Below are positions 34,600-46,687 of a stretch of DNA of 64,000 nt, in pieces. This DNA is from Locusta migratoria (lineage: Eukaryota; Arthropoda; Insecta; Orthoptera; Acrididae): NCBI GenBank assembly GCA_026315105.1, contig CM048744.1, positions 837,010,094-837,074,093 of the forward strand, in the 5' to 3' direction. The translations under genes were made by a program, and so were the position numbers. How positions within the stretch are numbered: position 1 is the first letter of the stretch; every line of letters begins with the position of its first letter. The notes below the pieces were generated by a model, which did no database searches, was not told the DNA's origin, and saw only the letters and a program-made list of their open reading frames with translations.

Positions 34600-36180
34600 G
34601 TCCAATTGACGTAACAATTGCTATCTGTGTGGCAGTTCTCTGAAAGGACCATCCCGCTACTCGGAAGGCCATAATTTGACGCTTTAGAAACTTAGATGGC
34701 TGTAGGAAGCACGAGAGCGTCTCTGTTTCACACGTTGATATCTGGCTGAGCCTTACGGCTGTAAACATTGGCTATTAAAGTTCTCTGGCTAAGGCTCCTA
34801 TAAACCCGAGCTGAACTGTTCGCCAATTTTTCCCCAAGCTGTAGGAGTTCAGGACGACGCTCACGCATTATCTCGCGTTTCATTCAACTCGCACACACTC
34901 GCAAACTACCCACTGTATGAATTTGCAATTTTCATGAATGTGTTCGTGAAGGACTACACTACATTTTCATTTTTGTTTTATTCGCGGTAATAGTTTATTA
35001 AGAGGATATACTGACATTTTAAAAACATGCACTTGACGTTACGGAATTTTGGACTTGCGGGGAACTTTTTTTCTTTTGAAGTTAGGTGAACACATTAAGG
35101 GAATGAAATGTTCAAAATACATCAAATTTTCATCCTCTTCTCTGAGAAATTTATAACTTAAGATAATGTCGGTTAAACCTGCATTTTGGGATCCACTCGC
35201 CCGTCTAGTAATAATACCTCGTCTTCAGTATTAGAGCTACTAATAATTAGGCAGAAGTTGAAACTGCATAACGTCCATATTTGAAGATTCTGGTACTAAC
35301 TTCTTAACACATTAAATTATATAGTTGCAAATTACAAAAGTTCTGTGTTTATGTAATATTCAATTTCAAGTTTTCAGTTATATGAAAAGGACATTGTAAA
35401 TATCTCAATACAGAGTGCTTTATTATGTGAGGAAATGAGAACTAGTCAGTTCATTAGGTAGAAGAGATTTTTGGTTTCTGTCATTTTCTAGTTTTCTCGC
35501 ATAAAATCCACATTATATTTAGTAACTTTAGTTATATTACTCCTTGGGAATGTAACTCCTATTAGGTTTTACAAACTGAGTTGTAGGTTTGAAACACGTT
35601 GGAGAACAAGCAAAGAAATAAACATTTGTGATTGCTGAAGGAATATCTGTACACTGATTAATAAATCCCTAACTTTACTCTTTCTTGTTAAAAAATTGAC
35701 ATTTTCTTGAATAAAGCGACAGTTAATGAAGTTCTGCGTAGTAACCATATGGCAAAATACGCCCCTCTTTGCTTGTTATCACTTGCCACAATTTCATTTT
35801 GATACCTCTAACGGTGTATGAGACGCACTATATTTCATGCTGGCCTTATCGTCATCGGAAATGAGTTCGCTACATAAAATAAATTTTAGCAATTTAAATG
35901 AAAGGTAAAGATCTCCTGCTAAGTTTAAAATAAATTTCAATACGACAGGAAAATTTCATCCGTAGCAACATATGGTGTAACATGCACCAAACGGAATATC
36001 ATAGCAGCCTTTATTTTTTTGGTGCAAACTTTTCCTAACCTAGCGCTGTATCTTATTTCAAAGTCAATATCTTGCTAACTATGGCTATTCACGAAATTAT
36101 GCCGATTTCGTCACAGTGCTGACATATAAAGATTTAAGTAGCATAAAAATATTTTTTTTCTACCAATTAGTTTTCACGCA
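34600..36180. other. No recognised feature (1.6 kb)
   Basis: AT-rich DNA without domain, SINE boxes or inverted ends I can support. Confidence 0.5.
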
Positions 36181-36184
36181 GTGC

Positions 36185-36672
36185 ACCGCTCTATCTTTCG
36201 ACCAACTTTGTTGTATGAAAGTTGGGTGGATACAGGTTACCTTATTCATAAGATAGAGGTTACAGATATGAAAGTAGCAGGAATGATTGCAGGTACCAAT
36301 AGATGGGAACAATGGCAGGAGGGTGTCCATAATGAGGAAATCAAAGAAAAGCTGGGAATGAACACCATAGATGAAGCAGTTAGAGCGAACAGACTGAGAT
36401 GGTGGGGTCATGCTACACGCATGGGAGAAGCAAGGTTACCTAAGAGGCTCATAAGCTCGGCGGCGGAGGGTAAGAGGAGTCGAGGTAGACCAAGAAAAAA
36501 GTACTTAGATTCGGTGCAGAATGATGTCGAAGTAAAAGGCATAACATCAGACGAGGCATCAATGTTAGCATTGAATAGGGGATCATGGAGGAATTTTATT
36601 AGAGGTACTTTGCTCCAGACTGAACGCTGAAAGGCATAATCAGTCTCCAATGATGATGATGATGATGATGAA
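36185..36672 (+). mobile_element. LINE family L-B, 3' end with (GAT)n tail
   Basis: The frame 36181-36630 encodes the post-RT region: FRPTLLYESW (from a LLYGSESW-type motif), DMKVAGMIAGTNRWEQWQ, NRLRWWGHATRMGEARLPKR and KRSRGRPRKKYLDSVQND. It is followed by a TGATGATGATGATGATGATG tail at 36651-36670. 5'-truncated; RTE-like by tail and motif (inference). Confidence 0.88.
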
Positions 36673-36674
36673 AT

Positions 36675-37735
36675 CGTTTGTGAAAGATGTCAGGACGTGT
36701 GCCTCTGTGCTGTTGGTGCAGCGCAATTCCAACCATGTTGGGGAAAACATGGCGGACGATTCAGCCTGGGTATTTAGGAGCTCTAGCTCTGGCAGCTTTG
36801 TCACTCGGCTACCTGCTGGCGGACTTCGTTGAGACCATTACCAGTACATTTACAGGTGGCATCTGCCGTCGTCTTTCCGGGTGTACGAATTTTTTCAGGA
36901 AGTGTATTTGTTCTAATTGATTAGTAAATTAAAGTACTCTCGCTGAAATGCAAATTTATCGTTCAGTGTTTCATTCCTACAACAGTCTAGATTTCAATGT
37001 CCAATCTTCTGCTTTCGTCGGAGATAATTTCGTGGTTGTCAGTATTAGTTATGTGCTGTCTTTCGATTTGAGATGCGGCGTTCCTGTGGCGGCTACAGAA
37101 GTGATGAAAGAACTGGTCCAGTAATTCTTCTGAAACCTCTTGCTCTGCCATTTGCTTAATAGCTTCGGTAATTCCGAAGAGTGCAGCTCTTTTCATTTAG
37201 AAAAGACAACCTCAGTTGCCACCCGTCAGGAACTTCGGCTGTAGTTTCCAACTGTCGCTTCGTCGCTCCCTCACTCCGCAATAATTATTGCTTTTCTTAC
37301 AATTTTCTGTATGAAAACTGTCTTTTCATTAACCCTACCTTTTCCTGTGGTAGTAAGTCTTGGACTGAGAGTTGTCTCCTGTTTAGAATTAATACAGCGG
37401 GAACGCCAAACAGAAATGCATGAAATAAGACTTGTCATCAGAAGTGCCGATAAAAATAATGTCAATCTTGACATTAAAGAATCTGAAGTATAATTACAGG
37501 GAGAGAACCCACAACACTCTGAAATATCTGCGAGTCGATAAAATTGGAAAAGCTTTATCCAGTGGCTTGGGTAATATATTGATTTCATGTCATTTTAAAA
37601 AGTTTACGTTTCAACTTCGCTCAGGCTTGTAGAAAAAAACCCTAGAGGATATAATGATTTTCATTTCTATATAATTCAATTTACATTTAATATAGAGATC
37701 ACTGTAAAAAAACATCTGCTCTGTGTAACTTTTTT
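36675..37735. other. No recognised gene; short open frames only
   Basis: A plus frame at 36687-36920 (with a hydrophobic GYLGALALAALSLGYLLADF) and a minus frame at 37196-36987 are open, but no family is recognised. No splice sites were defended. A host exon cannot be excluded. Confidence 0.35.
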
Positions 37736-37739
37736 ATTA

Positions 37740-38075
37740 TTGTATTGTGTATGAACACCTACATACAATGGGAATAACAGAAGAGGACCCTAAATGTAGG
37801 ATCTGTGATGACGGTGATGAAACTGCATCACATCTAATCTTCGAATGCATTGCATTGGAGAGTAAAAGGCACAGAACATTTGGGACAACCAGACCCGAAG
37901 AAATTGTGTCTAATAAAGAACTGGTAAAGGGACTCCTTGCACTGTTCAAGGGCATTGGTTGGCTTTACTAGATACACAGGGAGCGATACCGCACAATAAA
38001 CTTAGTTTCGGTGCGGGCAGTGGCGGGTTGGACCAAGACTGTTTTGGCTTCCCTGGAAAAATCAAATCAATTGTA
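37740..38075 (+). mobile_element. LINE 3' end encoding a CCHC knuckle (family L-E)
   Basis: The frame 37747-37971 encodes LHTMGITEEDPKCRICDDGD, then ETASHLIFECIALESKR, giving C-x2-C...H-x4-C as at the ORF2 C-terminus of RNase H-bearing LINEs. A short 3' UTR ending near 38075 follows. Confidence 0.8.
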
Positions 38076-38079
38076 TATG

Positions 38080-39075
38080 AATATACGCATGCCTCATAAA
38101 AGGGAACTACTTACCTCAATGTACGTTAATAATCTCAGACAGTTTTTTGAATGTGGCTCGATTTAATGTTAGTTAAGACTCTAAGCATTACTGTTTGAGT
38201 CTCATTTAGATAGGTAGAGACAACAGGAATTTAGTGACTATTCGGCTGTCACTAATACTGAGGTCACGTTCGAGTGATTTTTGCTAAAGACTAAGCTACT
38301 TTTTAGAATGAAAAATACTGTCGGAATGACATCTATACAGTATGTACTTAGAAAGCCGGAAATCTGTTACATAATTTACTGATTAGTAGAATAGTAACAT
38401 AGCAACAAAAGTATTGGAACATAAATAAATAATAATACAAATTCACATTTCAACATTAAATTTATTGCTTTGGTAATGTTCTTCACAAAAGTAACGAAAT
38501 CTTTCATTGCATCCTCACCTCACATCGTGATACACATGAAGGCGCATTATTCCGGAAGTTGGTAGACAACATATTTAACTTTAGCCTCTCTCTTAATTTT
38601 GGTCCCCATATATAGTTAGGCACTCCACTGTGATGAAGTCCTCAAAATACTTTCTCATATCTCAGCTACCTTCTCCAAGGCATACTTTCAGACCTGAATA
38701 CTTGACGACTGACAGTGGTATTGTTCATAAAGAGAAGTTTATAACGGTGTTATCTGACAACTTTGGAGAGGTTGAAATAGTATGGCCAAGGCATAGAACA
38801 GTAACATCAACGTTACTGAACTTATTTTGAAAGACTCCGCATACAATTTGGCGAGCGAATTATAATTCGCTTCCTGCGAGGTGGGACATGATGAAAGAAA
38901 ATATTATACGCCATTAAGTAGAACGTCTTCATTGGAGACTATAATGGCTACAAACAATGGAACTACCTCACACTAACACAGTAGCATACACGTAAACAAT
39001 TTCGGACAGAATTCTGTGACTTGGAAATGCTGTGGTCACGAAATAACGAGAGGCCTCTCGACTGTTGACACCTCA
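38080..39075 (-). other. 3' flank/3' UTR of the reductase; no other feature seen
   Basis: The part adjacent to the stop codon is probably 3' UTR. A short palindrome GCGAATTATAATTCGC lies near 38856. Beyond 38460 nothing recognised. Confidence 0.4.
38461..38466 (-). terminator. Possible AATAAA poly(A) signal of the reductase
   Basis: This is the first AATAAA on the minus strand after the stop codon, implying a ~610-nt 3' UTR. No transposon is obvious between stop and signal. Position is the only support. Confidence 0.3.
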
Positions 39076-39528
39076 TCACACTTTGACGACTGCCTTCCCC
39101 AAGTTTTCTCCCTTGAGCATACCGATGAAAGCCTTCGGCATGTTTTCGAACCCTTCGGTGACGGTCTCCTTGTACTTCAACTTTCCCTCTTTGATCCACT
39201 TCATGTTCTGCTTGATCCCCTCGTCCCAGCGATCGAGCCATCGGTTCACCAGGAAGCCCTCCATCTTGAGCTCGTTGAACACCATGGCCGGTTGCAGGAT
39301 GGGTGCGGACGGGATCTTGGTGTCGTTGTAGCTCGAGATGGACCCACAGACCGCAATTCGGCCTCCGGTTCTCATCTTGTAGATGATGGCGCTGCTTTGT
39401 TCTCCGCCGACATTGTCGAAATATATGTCCACACCATCAGGTGCGACTTCCTTCAGCGCTTTCCCGACGTCCATCGTCTTGTAGTTGAAAGCGTGGTGGA
39501 AGCCCAGTTCATCTTTCAACCAGTTTAC
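39076..39528 (-). CDS. PTGR1-like: Exon 3 of the PTGR1-like reductase (residues 198-347, stop)
   Basis: The acceptor TGGTTACAG|GTAAAC starts the exon; TGA at 39078-39076 ends it. It encodes VNWLKDELGF, the FNYKT tyrosine motif (Y213), FDNVGG, GGRIAVCGSISSYN, the dimer/substrate-loop region around ELKMEGFLVNRW and the C-terminal GFENMPKAFIGMLKGENLGK. The order and spacing match vertebrate and insect PTGR1. Codon composition is more AT-balanced than in exons 1 and 2. Confidence 0.93.
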   Translation of the reverse strand, partial: VNWLKDELGFHHAFNYKTMDVGKALKEVAPDGVDIYFDNVGGEQSSAIIYKMRTGGRIAVCGSISSYNDTKIPSAPILQPAMVFNELKMEGFLVNRWLDRWDEGIKQNMKWIKEGKLKYKETVTEGFENMPKAFIGMLKGENLGKAVVKV

Positions 39529-42500
39529 CTGTAACCAAACGATAACAATTAGATTAAACTAGACGTGAGGTTCACTGCTACATTCCTAAACACGGTCTGT
39601 CATGTCAATTCTCCTGTTAATATCTGGTAATTTTTGTCTATATGTACTTCTATTGCTTGCATGGTGGACGATACTCTAAGGGCCATATCTCGCCTTACTG
39701 CCCCTCAGCCTTCCAACGGTACATGGAAATAACTACTGTCGTCAAACACTACGTAATTTTTTTTTTCCAGATTTCCTTTGTCTTGATCATTCTGTAAGAC
39801 CCCCTCCAGCCCTCAGAAGAACTGAATGTGTAAATGCGCCAGTAGTACTCATAGAAAAGTTTACTGGGAGATTTACAGACTTTCGCCTGCTCTACATAAC
39901 TTCTGTTTGTGTTTTGCCTGGTAAACAGCTCAGATGCGATTCATGTCCACATCTTCCACATTTGCTATGAAGGCAGAGTTTTTAACTGACACATTCCGGG
40001 CACAAATCGACGGCTCCAAGTAATAACATCGGAATGCCAAATAGTCAACATCACAGGAGAAACAAGAAGTTTGAATCAACAGCATAAATCCAATGTCATT
40101 TGAGTTTCTTTAAAAATTTGCAATAAACACTTCCAAATGAACGTATTTAACCCTCCTTTAATGAAGAGCTTTAACTTTTTTCAATAACAGATTTTTCACT
40201 TTTGATGGGTCTTCCCTGGAAAAATCTAAAGTAATTTCTGTCGTAAGTTGTGCTACAATAGTTTTATTCTGACAACATAATGTATTATGTTCTTGTGCAC
40301 TTCTAACAAGAGATTCTCAATCATCACTAGTTGATCTTGTGAACTGATCTGCATTGAAACCAGGTTTTGATAAAACCTCGTCTGTTCGCTGAATGGGAGA
40401 AAGGCATGATATGCCTTCTCGAGGATGTCGCAGGATGGTAGCTGCTTCCCCTAGACTTGTTCATCTTGGTATGTGTACTTTAAGTACACTTTGTATGGCC
40501 ATTCATGTGAGACAGCAATTGCCCGTATTTTACTCCACATTATTTTGTTGGTGTCATTCATCCACTGTTGATTCTGCACGACTTACTTGAAGTTATATAT
40601 TCATTTCGATAACTGTGTATTGCTTGCCAGGGACGTTATTGTAATTGAGGTGACCCTCTGATCCGGATCATACACAGACTGGTTCTTCTTTCGGCCAGAG
40701 CATGCAGTGATTCGCTTCATTTTTGACTGACCCGTTCCAAGTAACGATGTATGGTTGATATTCCTAACCTGATACATGCAATGACAAATATAGAAAATAT
40801 GAACAGATTCCTATTTTGACATCCACATCTATCGGAAATATAGTTTCAATGTCTTGGAAATCTTTACCAGCTTGCTTTGGTAAGAAATGGTAAAGACAGC
40901 TGGCTATTTCATTTGGACAACAGCTAGCAATTGCCTCATGCCAAACAAATCAGTGCTCTTCTTTGTTTCCCACGTTGTATAGTGTGAAGTTGAAGGTGGA
41001 CCACTATTTGTAGTAAAGAAGACACACACCAGACTGGTGAGTAGACAATACTTTCTGCAGATCAAAACATGCACTGATAATGGACTTGTCTGAGACTGAA
41101 GTAATTATTTTTTTTCTGTTTCAATTCCCTGGCAGCTTTATTTGCAATGTGAGACGTGTATTTGTCTGCCAAAATTTCTTTCTTCTCTCCAGAAAAACTA
41201 GCATGAATATTGCATAGCTCACATTTACGATTTTGTGGTACCTTTCTCCCAGTAAAAACATCTTACCGTAACTCAGTTACTCAGATGACTTACGATATTC
41301 CAGACACTGCTATTTTTGTCAAATTTGTGATGTTAGAGGTACGATGTTTATACGGAAGAAAGACAGTAAAGTAACTATTTTGGAGAACATTGTAACTCAG
41401 GTCGGCCGTTTTTGGACTTACGATGTTAATACCTGGAGCAGTCGAAATATTGTGCAGGTACACTACTGGCCATTAAAACTGCTACACCAAGAATAAATGC
41501 AGATGATAAACGGGTATTCATTGGACAATTATATTATACTAGAAGTGACATGTGATTACATTTTCTTGCAAATTTCTGATCCTGAGAAATCAGAATCAAG
41601 AACAACCGCCTCTGGCCGTAATGATGGCCTTGATACTCCTGGGCTCTGAGTCAAACAGAGCTTGAACGGCGTGTACAGGAACAGATGCCCATGAAGCTTC
41701 AACACGATATCACAGATCATCAAGAGTAGTGACTGGCATATTGTGACGAGCCAGTTGCTCAGCCACCATTGACCAGACGTTCTCAATTGGTGAGAGATCT
41801 GGAGAATGCGTTGGTCAGGGCAGCAGTCGAACGTTTTCCGTATGCATAAAGGCCTGTAAAGGACCTGCAACATACAGTCGTGCATTATCCTGCTGAAATG
41901 TAGGGTTTCGCAGGGATCGAATGAAGGGTAGAGCCAAAGGTCGTAACACATCTGAAATGTAAAGGCCACTGTTCAAAGTGCCGTCGATGCGAACAAGAGG
42001 TGATCGAGACGTGTAACCAATGGCACCCCATACCATCACGCCGGGTTATACGCCAGTATGGCGATGACGAATACACGCTTCCAATGTGCGTTCTACGCTA
42101 TGTCGCCAAACACGGATGCGACCATGATGATGCTGCAAACAGAACCTGGATTCATTCGAAAAAATGACGTTTGTCATTCGTGCACCCAGGTTCCTCGTTG
42201 TGTACACCATTGCAGGGGCTCCCGTCTGTGATGCAACGTCAAGGGTAACCACATCCATGGTCTCAGAGCTGATAGTCCATGCTGCTGGAAACATCGTCGA
42301 ACTGTTCGTGCAGATGGTTGTCTTGCAAAGGTCCCTACCTGTTGACTATCATCGAGGCGTGGCTACACGATCCATTATAGCCATGCGAATAAGATGTCTG
42401 ACATCTCGACTGCTAGTGATACGACGCCGTTGGCATCCAGCACTGCGTTCCGTATTGCCCTCCTGAGCCCACCGATTCCATATTCTGCTAACAGTCATTA

Positions 42501-45500
42501 GATCGCGACCAACGCGAGCAGCAATGTTGCAATACGATAAATCGCAATCGCGATAGGCTACAATCCGACATTTATCAAAGTCGAAAACGCATTTCTTCTC
42601 CTTACACGAGGCATCACAATAACGTTTTAACAGGCAATGCCGGTCAACTGCTGTTTCTGTATGAGAAGTCGGTTGGAAACTTTCCTCATGTCAGCACGTT
42701 GTAGGTGTCGCCACCGACACCAACCTTGTGTGAATGTTCTGTAAAGGTAATCATTTGCATATCATAGCATCTTCCTCCTGTCGGTTAAATTTCGCAGCTG
42801 TAGCACGTTATCTTCGTGGTGTAGCAATTTTAATGGCCAAGAGGGTATATTGTGCCGTTCGTGACCTCACACTTTCACACAATACATTAACCGAATGTTA
42901 TGGTGCAGTGAATATTGAACACATGAGGGGACCTTAAGTTAATGTTGGCAATACTGACTTCAGTTATTTAATTCGTGTTATTGCTTCTATGCTGAATAGT
43001 ACTAAGCAAACATTTCCCGAAGCTTTTTATTTGTTATTTATATAGATGATGTACATCATTGGAAAAAATGGATCTGTGGACCAGCAACTTTGCTCAATCA
43101 ACGGCTACAAAGTAACAGCTTCCACTGAAGTTCTTCATTTGGAATAGTACAGTATTAGTAGGGGAGCTATGTTGAGGTGATTTCGAAAAACCAGTAGGCG
43201 GAGATGGGTGGTGTAGTGGTGTACCTTGGCGTCGGAGCCGGCGAACCCGACGACTGTGCAGCCCTGGATGCGGGCGATCTGGCCGACGATGGAGCCGACG
43301 GCGCCCGCCGCGCCGCTCACCACGGCCACCTCTCCGTTCTTGGGCCGGCAGATCTCGAGCAGCCCAAAGTAGGCGGTGTTGCCGGGCATGCCGAGCGTGC
43401 CCAGCGCCAGGGACAGCGGCAGCTCGCCCAGCGGCGGCACCAGCATGGGCGGGAACATGTCCCTGCCCGCCCGCGTCTCCGCCACCGTGCGGTCGCGCCA
43501 GCCCCAGTAGCCCACCACGTGACTGCCGACTGGGAAGTCGGGGGCGCGGCTCTCCACGATGCGCGCCACCTGTTTAGAGATGCCGACAAGTCTCAATACT
43601 CAAAGAAATACATTTAGTTTAAACTTTAAATATTCCAATCAAATTTTAATTATTGGTGGTGGTGGTGATGGTGCCAATATTGATCAAGGTTATGAGGACT
43701 GTGGAAGTGGTGGCAATAGAGTGGAGATTGAGGTAGTGGTGGTGGTGGTGGTGCCAATATTGATGGGTATGAGGACTGTGAAAGTGGTGTCAGTGGAGTG
43801 GAGATTGAGGTAGTGGTGATGGTGATGGTGGTGGTGGTGGTAGTGGTGGTGTTGATGATAATGGTTGTGGTGCTAGCATGAATGATGGTGGTGGTCGTGC
43901 TGCGTGAGGTTGTAGTGCATGAGGTCATGGTGTGTGAGGTCGTGGAGCATGTGGTCGTGATATGTATGGCGGAGATATGTGTGATGATACGTATGGTGAT
44001 TATGTTTATATGGACGAGAGCGGTGGTTTTGGTGCATTTTGTACTCCCAGGAGAAGTTGTGGTTCTGGTGGTGGTGTTGGTGGTGGTGGAAGATGGGCAT
44101 AAGGATGAAGAGGAGGAGGAGGAAGTGTGGGTGGTACTGATATGGATGAAAGTGGTGGTTTTATTGGAGGAGCTGGTGTTGACAAACAGTAGTAGTGGTG
44201 GTACTGGTGTTAACTGTGATGATGGTGAGATTAATGATGGAGATTATGATGGGTGCTTTTGGTACTGGTGGTGATGATAGTGCCAATAGCGCTGCAGCTG
44301 GAGATGAGCATGAAGATGTAGATATGTTCATTATGGTGGTATATTTGGGGAAGTCACTAGCATGGTTAGCGTGGAGGGCTAACTACCTTATAATATATTA
44401 AAATTCAGCTAGGAATTGTTAAAACACTACAGTATTACACTTCAATCTGCCTAGCCGAGCTATCCACTCAGATCTCATGACCTGTTGTTAATAGTTAGAG
44501 ATGAGGTCCGAGTTTTCACAGATTTTCGAAACACATTTTCCACTCTTACTGTTGCCAAGGAGGACAGGTCTCCAGGAAATGAGAATCGCCCATGCTGGAA
44601 CAAAGGTGCTATACAACAAGCGCCACATTTTAATGGACCTGCCCAGTGAAGATAGACTGTGTGAACCAATGGACAGCATCATGTTCTTGGCCTGGCAAGC
44701 ATCGGTGTGGTGCCATGCTGGCTCTTGGGTACGCAGAAGCCACTGTCATGGGACTCGCCATATTCTCCAGATCTGTGTGGGGCTGCATTCACCTTGTACA
44801 GCTATAGCAGCAAAACTATTGCTGGGCTGAAAACAGCCGTTCAGTAGCAATCGACATTATGTCACTTCAGCGCATTATGCAATGTTTCGCTATTCGTCTG
44901 CAGCACATTATCGTCACGGAATGCAGGCATATCAAATTTGTCACAGCCTAAATCCGAATATCTGTAGTGCCGTTTACATGTTGAATTAAGTGTGTGCACG
45001 CCATAGTTTGTATCTGATTCCCATTTTATTCCATGTAGTTCAATAATAGCCACTCTGTACATGAGCCAGGCACATGTCATGAACACATGACTGCCCACTG
45101 TGACCTATACAGCAAATTCGCACATTAACAGTGATGAGGCGAGGGAGTGGGGGAGTGCGGGAAGGTGCAAGGCAAAACGTTCTGTGTGTGTCAGGTGGGG
45201 ATGTGAGATGTGACCTGGAATGCAGTAAAGGGGATGAGGAAATTGTAATAAAAAATAGAAAACGAAATATTACAAAATTAAAAAAAGAAAGACCTGACAT
45301 GGGGAGATATTGACTGGGTAGGGGGGCAATTAGATATTGTATGTAGGGATGTCAGATTACCTTAGGTTGAAATCAGGATGATTGTGGGATGATAGAATGT
45401 GTTGTACCATCTGCACAGTTAAGAAGAGCTGGTGGTGGAGTGGAAGATCGAGATGGCCCAGTCAGTAAAGCAACCATTCAGATCTAGCATGGCGTGCTCA

Positions 45501-46629
45501 GCTGCATCGTGTTGAGCCACAGGGTGGTCCATCCTGCTTTTGGCGATAGTTTGACAGTTGTCATTCATTCTGATGGACAACTGATTGGTAGTCATACCAA
45601 TGTAAAAAGCTGTTCAGTGATTGCTGCAGAATTGGGAAAATACATGCGTGCTTTCACACATGGCCTGCCTTCCGATGCAACAGGATAAGCCTTTGAGATG
45701 ACTGGTACAGGGAGTTTTGGGTTAATGGATTGCATCGGGGTCTTCCACAGGGTTATAATCCTATTAGTCTTATATTAGTTTACTAGCTGAAAACCCGGCG
45801 TTGCCCGGGTATTTATTTATTCTTGCCTTGAGTTAGTACTTCTCTTATCCATTCTCTCTCTGTCCATCTCCATTTTTTTAATATCTTCATCAGAGAGTAT
45901 ATAAGAAATAATGACGTTTTCCTTTTTCGAGGCAAGTTGTCTGAATGTGATCTATTAAAAGTAGATGTACTGTTGTAATATGTGTAAAGTAACGCAATGA
46001 ACATTTATCTACGAAGTTTAAATAACAATTAATGTAATTAATTTCACTCATTTTTGAGGAAATGTCGCTGATAAAGCGGACCTGAAAAATATTCCTATCA
46101 GATTGCAGAAGTCTATGCACTTGCCGTTTATCAGGAAAGTAAGTAGTGTAGATCAAATCACACGTAAAATGCTCTCGTTTAGAAGAATCCAATCGCGAAA
46201 TTCAACAATAATGATTGTAATAATATCACAGATCGATCACTTGATGTAATGCGCGACATGTCAAATCGATTTTTTTTAAAGAGATGTTTTAATAGAAATA
46301 TCTTTTTTACTGCCTTTTTTATATTTCCTTATTCGTATGCTTATCCTTACAGGGAAAGAGCTGAAGACATTGTAACACGCATAGACCAAAGATATGGTCT
46401 GTGGCATCACGTTTCGATCTATGTAACCTCCTTGCTATAGAGTCGCAAACGTCATCGTTTGCCTTCAGTCCGAATTTTTTCATAATATGACGACTTTCAA
46501 CCACCATATCTTCCACCCCTTATAGCTATCGGCATGGAACTGCTATGATGTGCAACGAGAGACTTCGAACAACAATTACACACAGACCATTCGTTTGAGT
46601 TCTGTAGTTTTCGCCGCAGAGCGAAATAT

Positions 46630-46687
<58 letters not shown>

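Noticed and set aside
36687..36920. Small membrane protein gene
   Set aside because: One hydrophobic stretch in a short open frame just after a LINE tail; no homolog, splice or conservation evidence, so it is left as unrecognised sequence.
43204..43617. 137-codon plus-strand open frame opposite exon 2
   Set aside because: It is a GC-rich shadow of the reductase exon; the minus-strand frame matches the PTGR1 family with correct splice sites.
43650..44274. His/Thr-rich and Val-rich open frames on both strands
   Set aside because: They arise from the GGT/CCA triplet tract in the intron, not from a histidine-rich protein gene.
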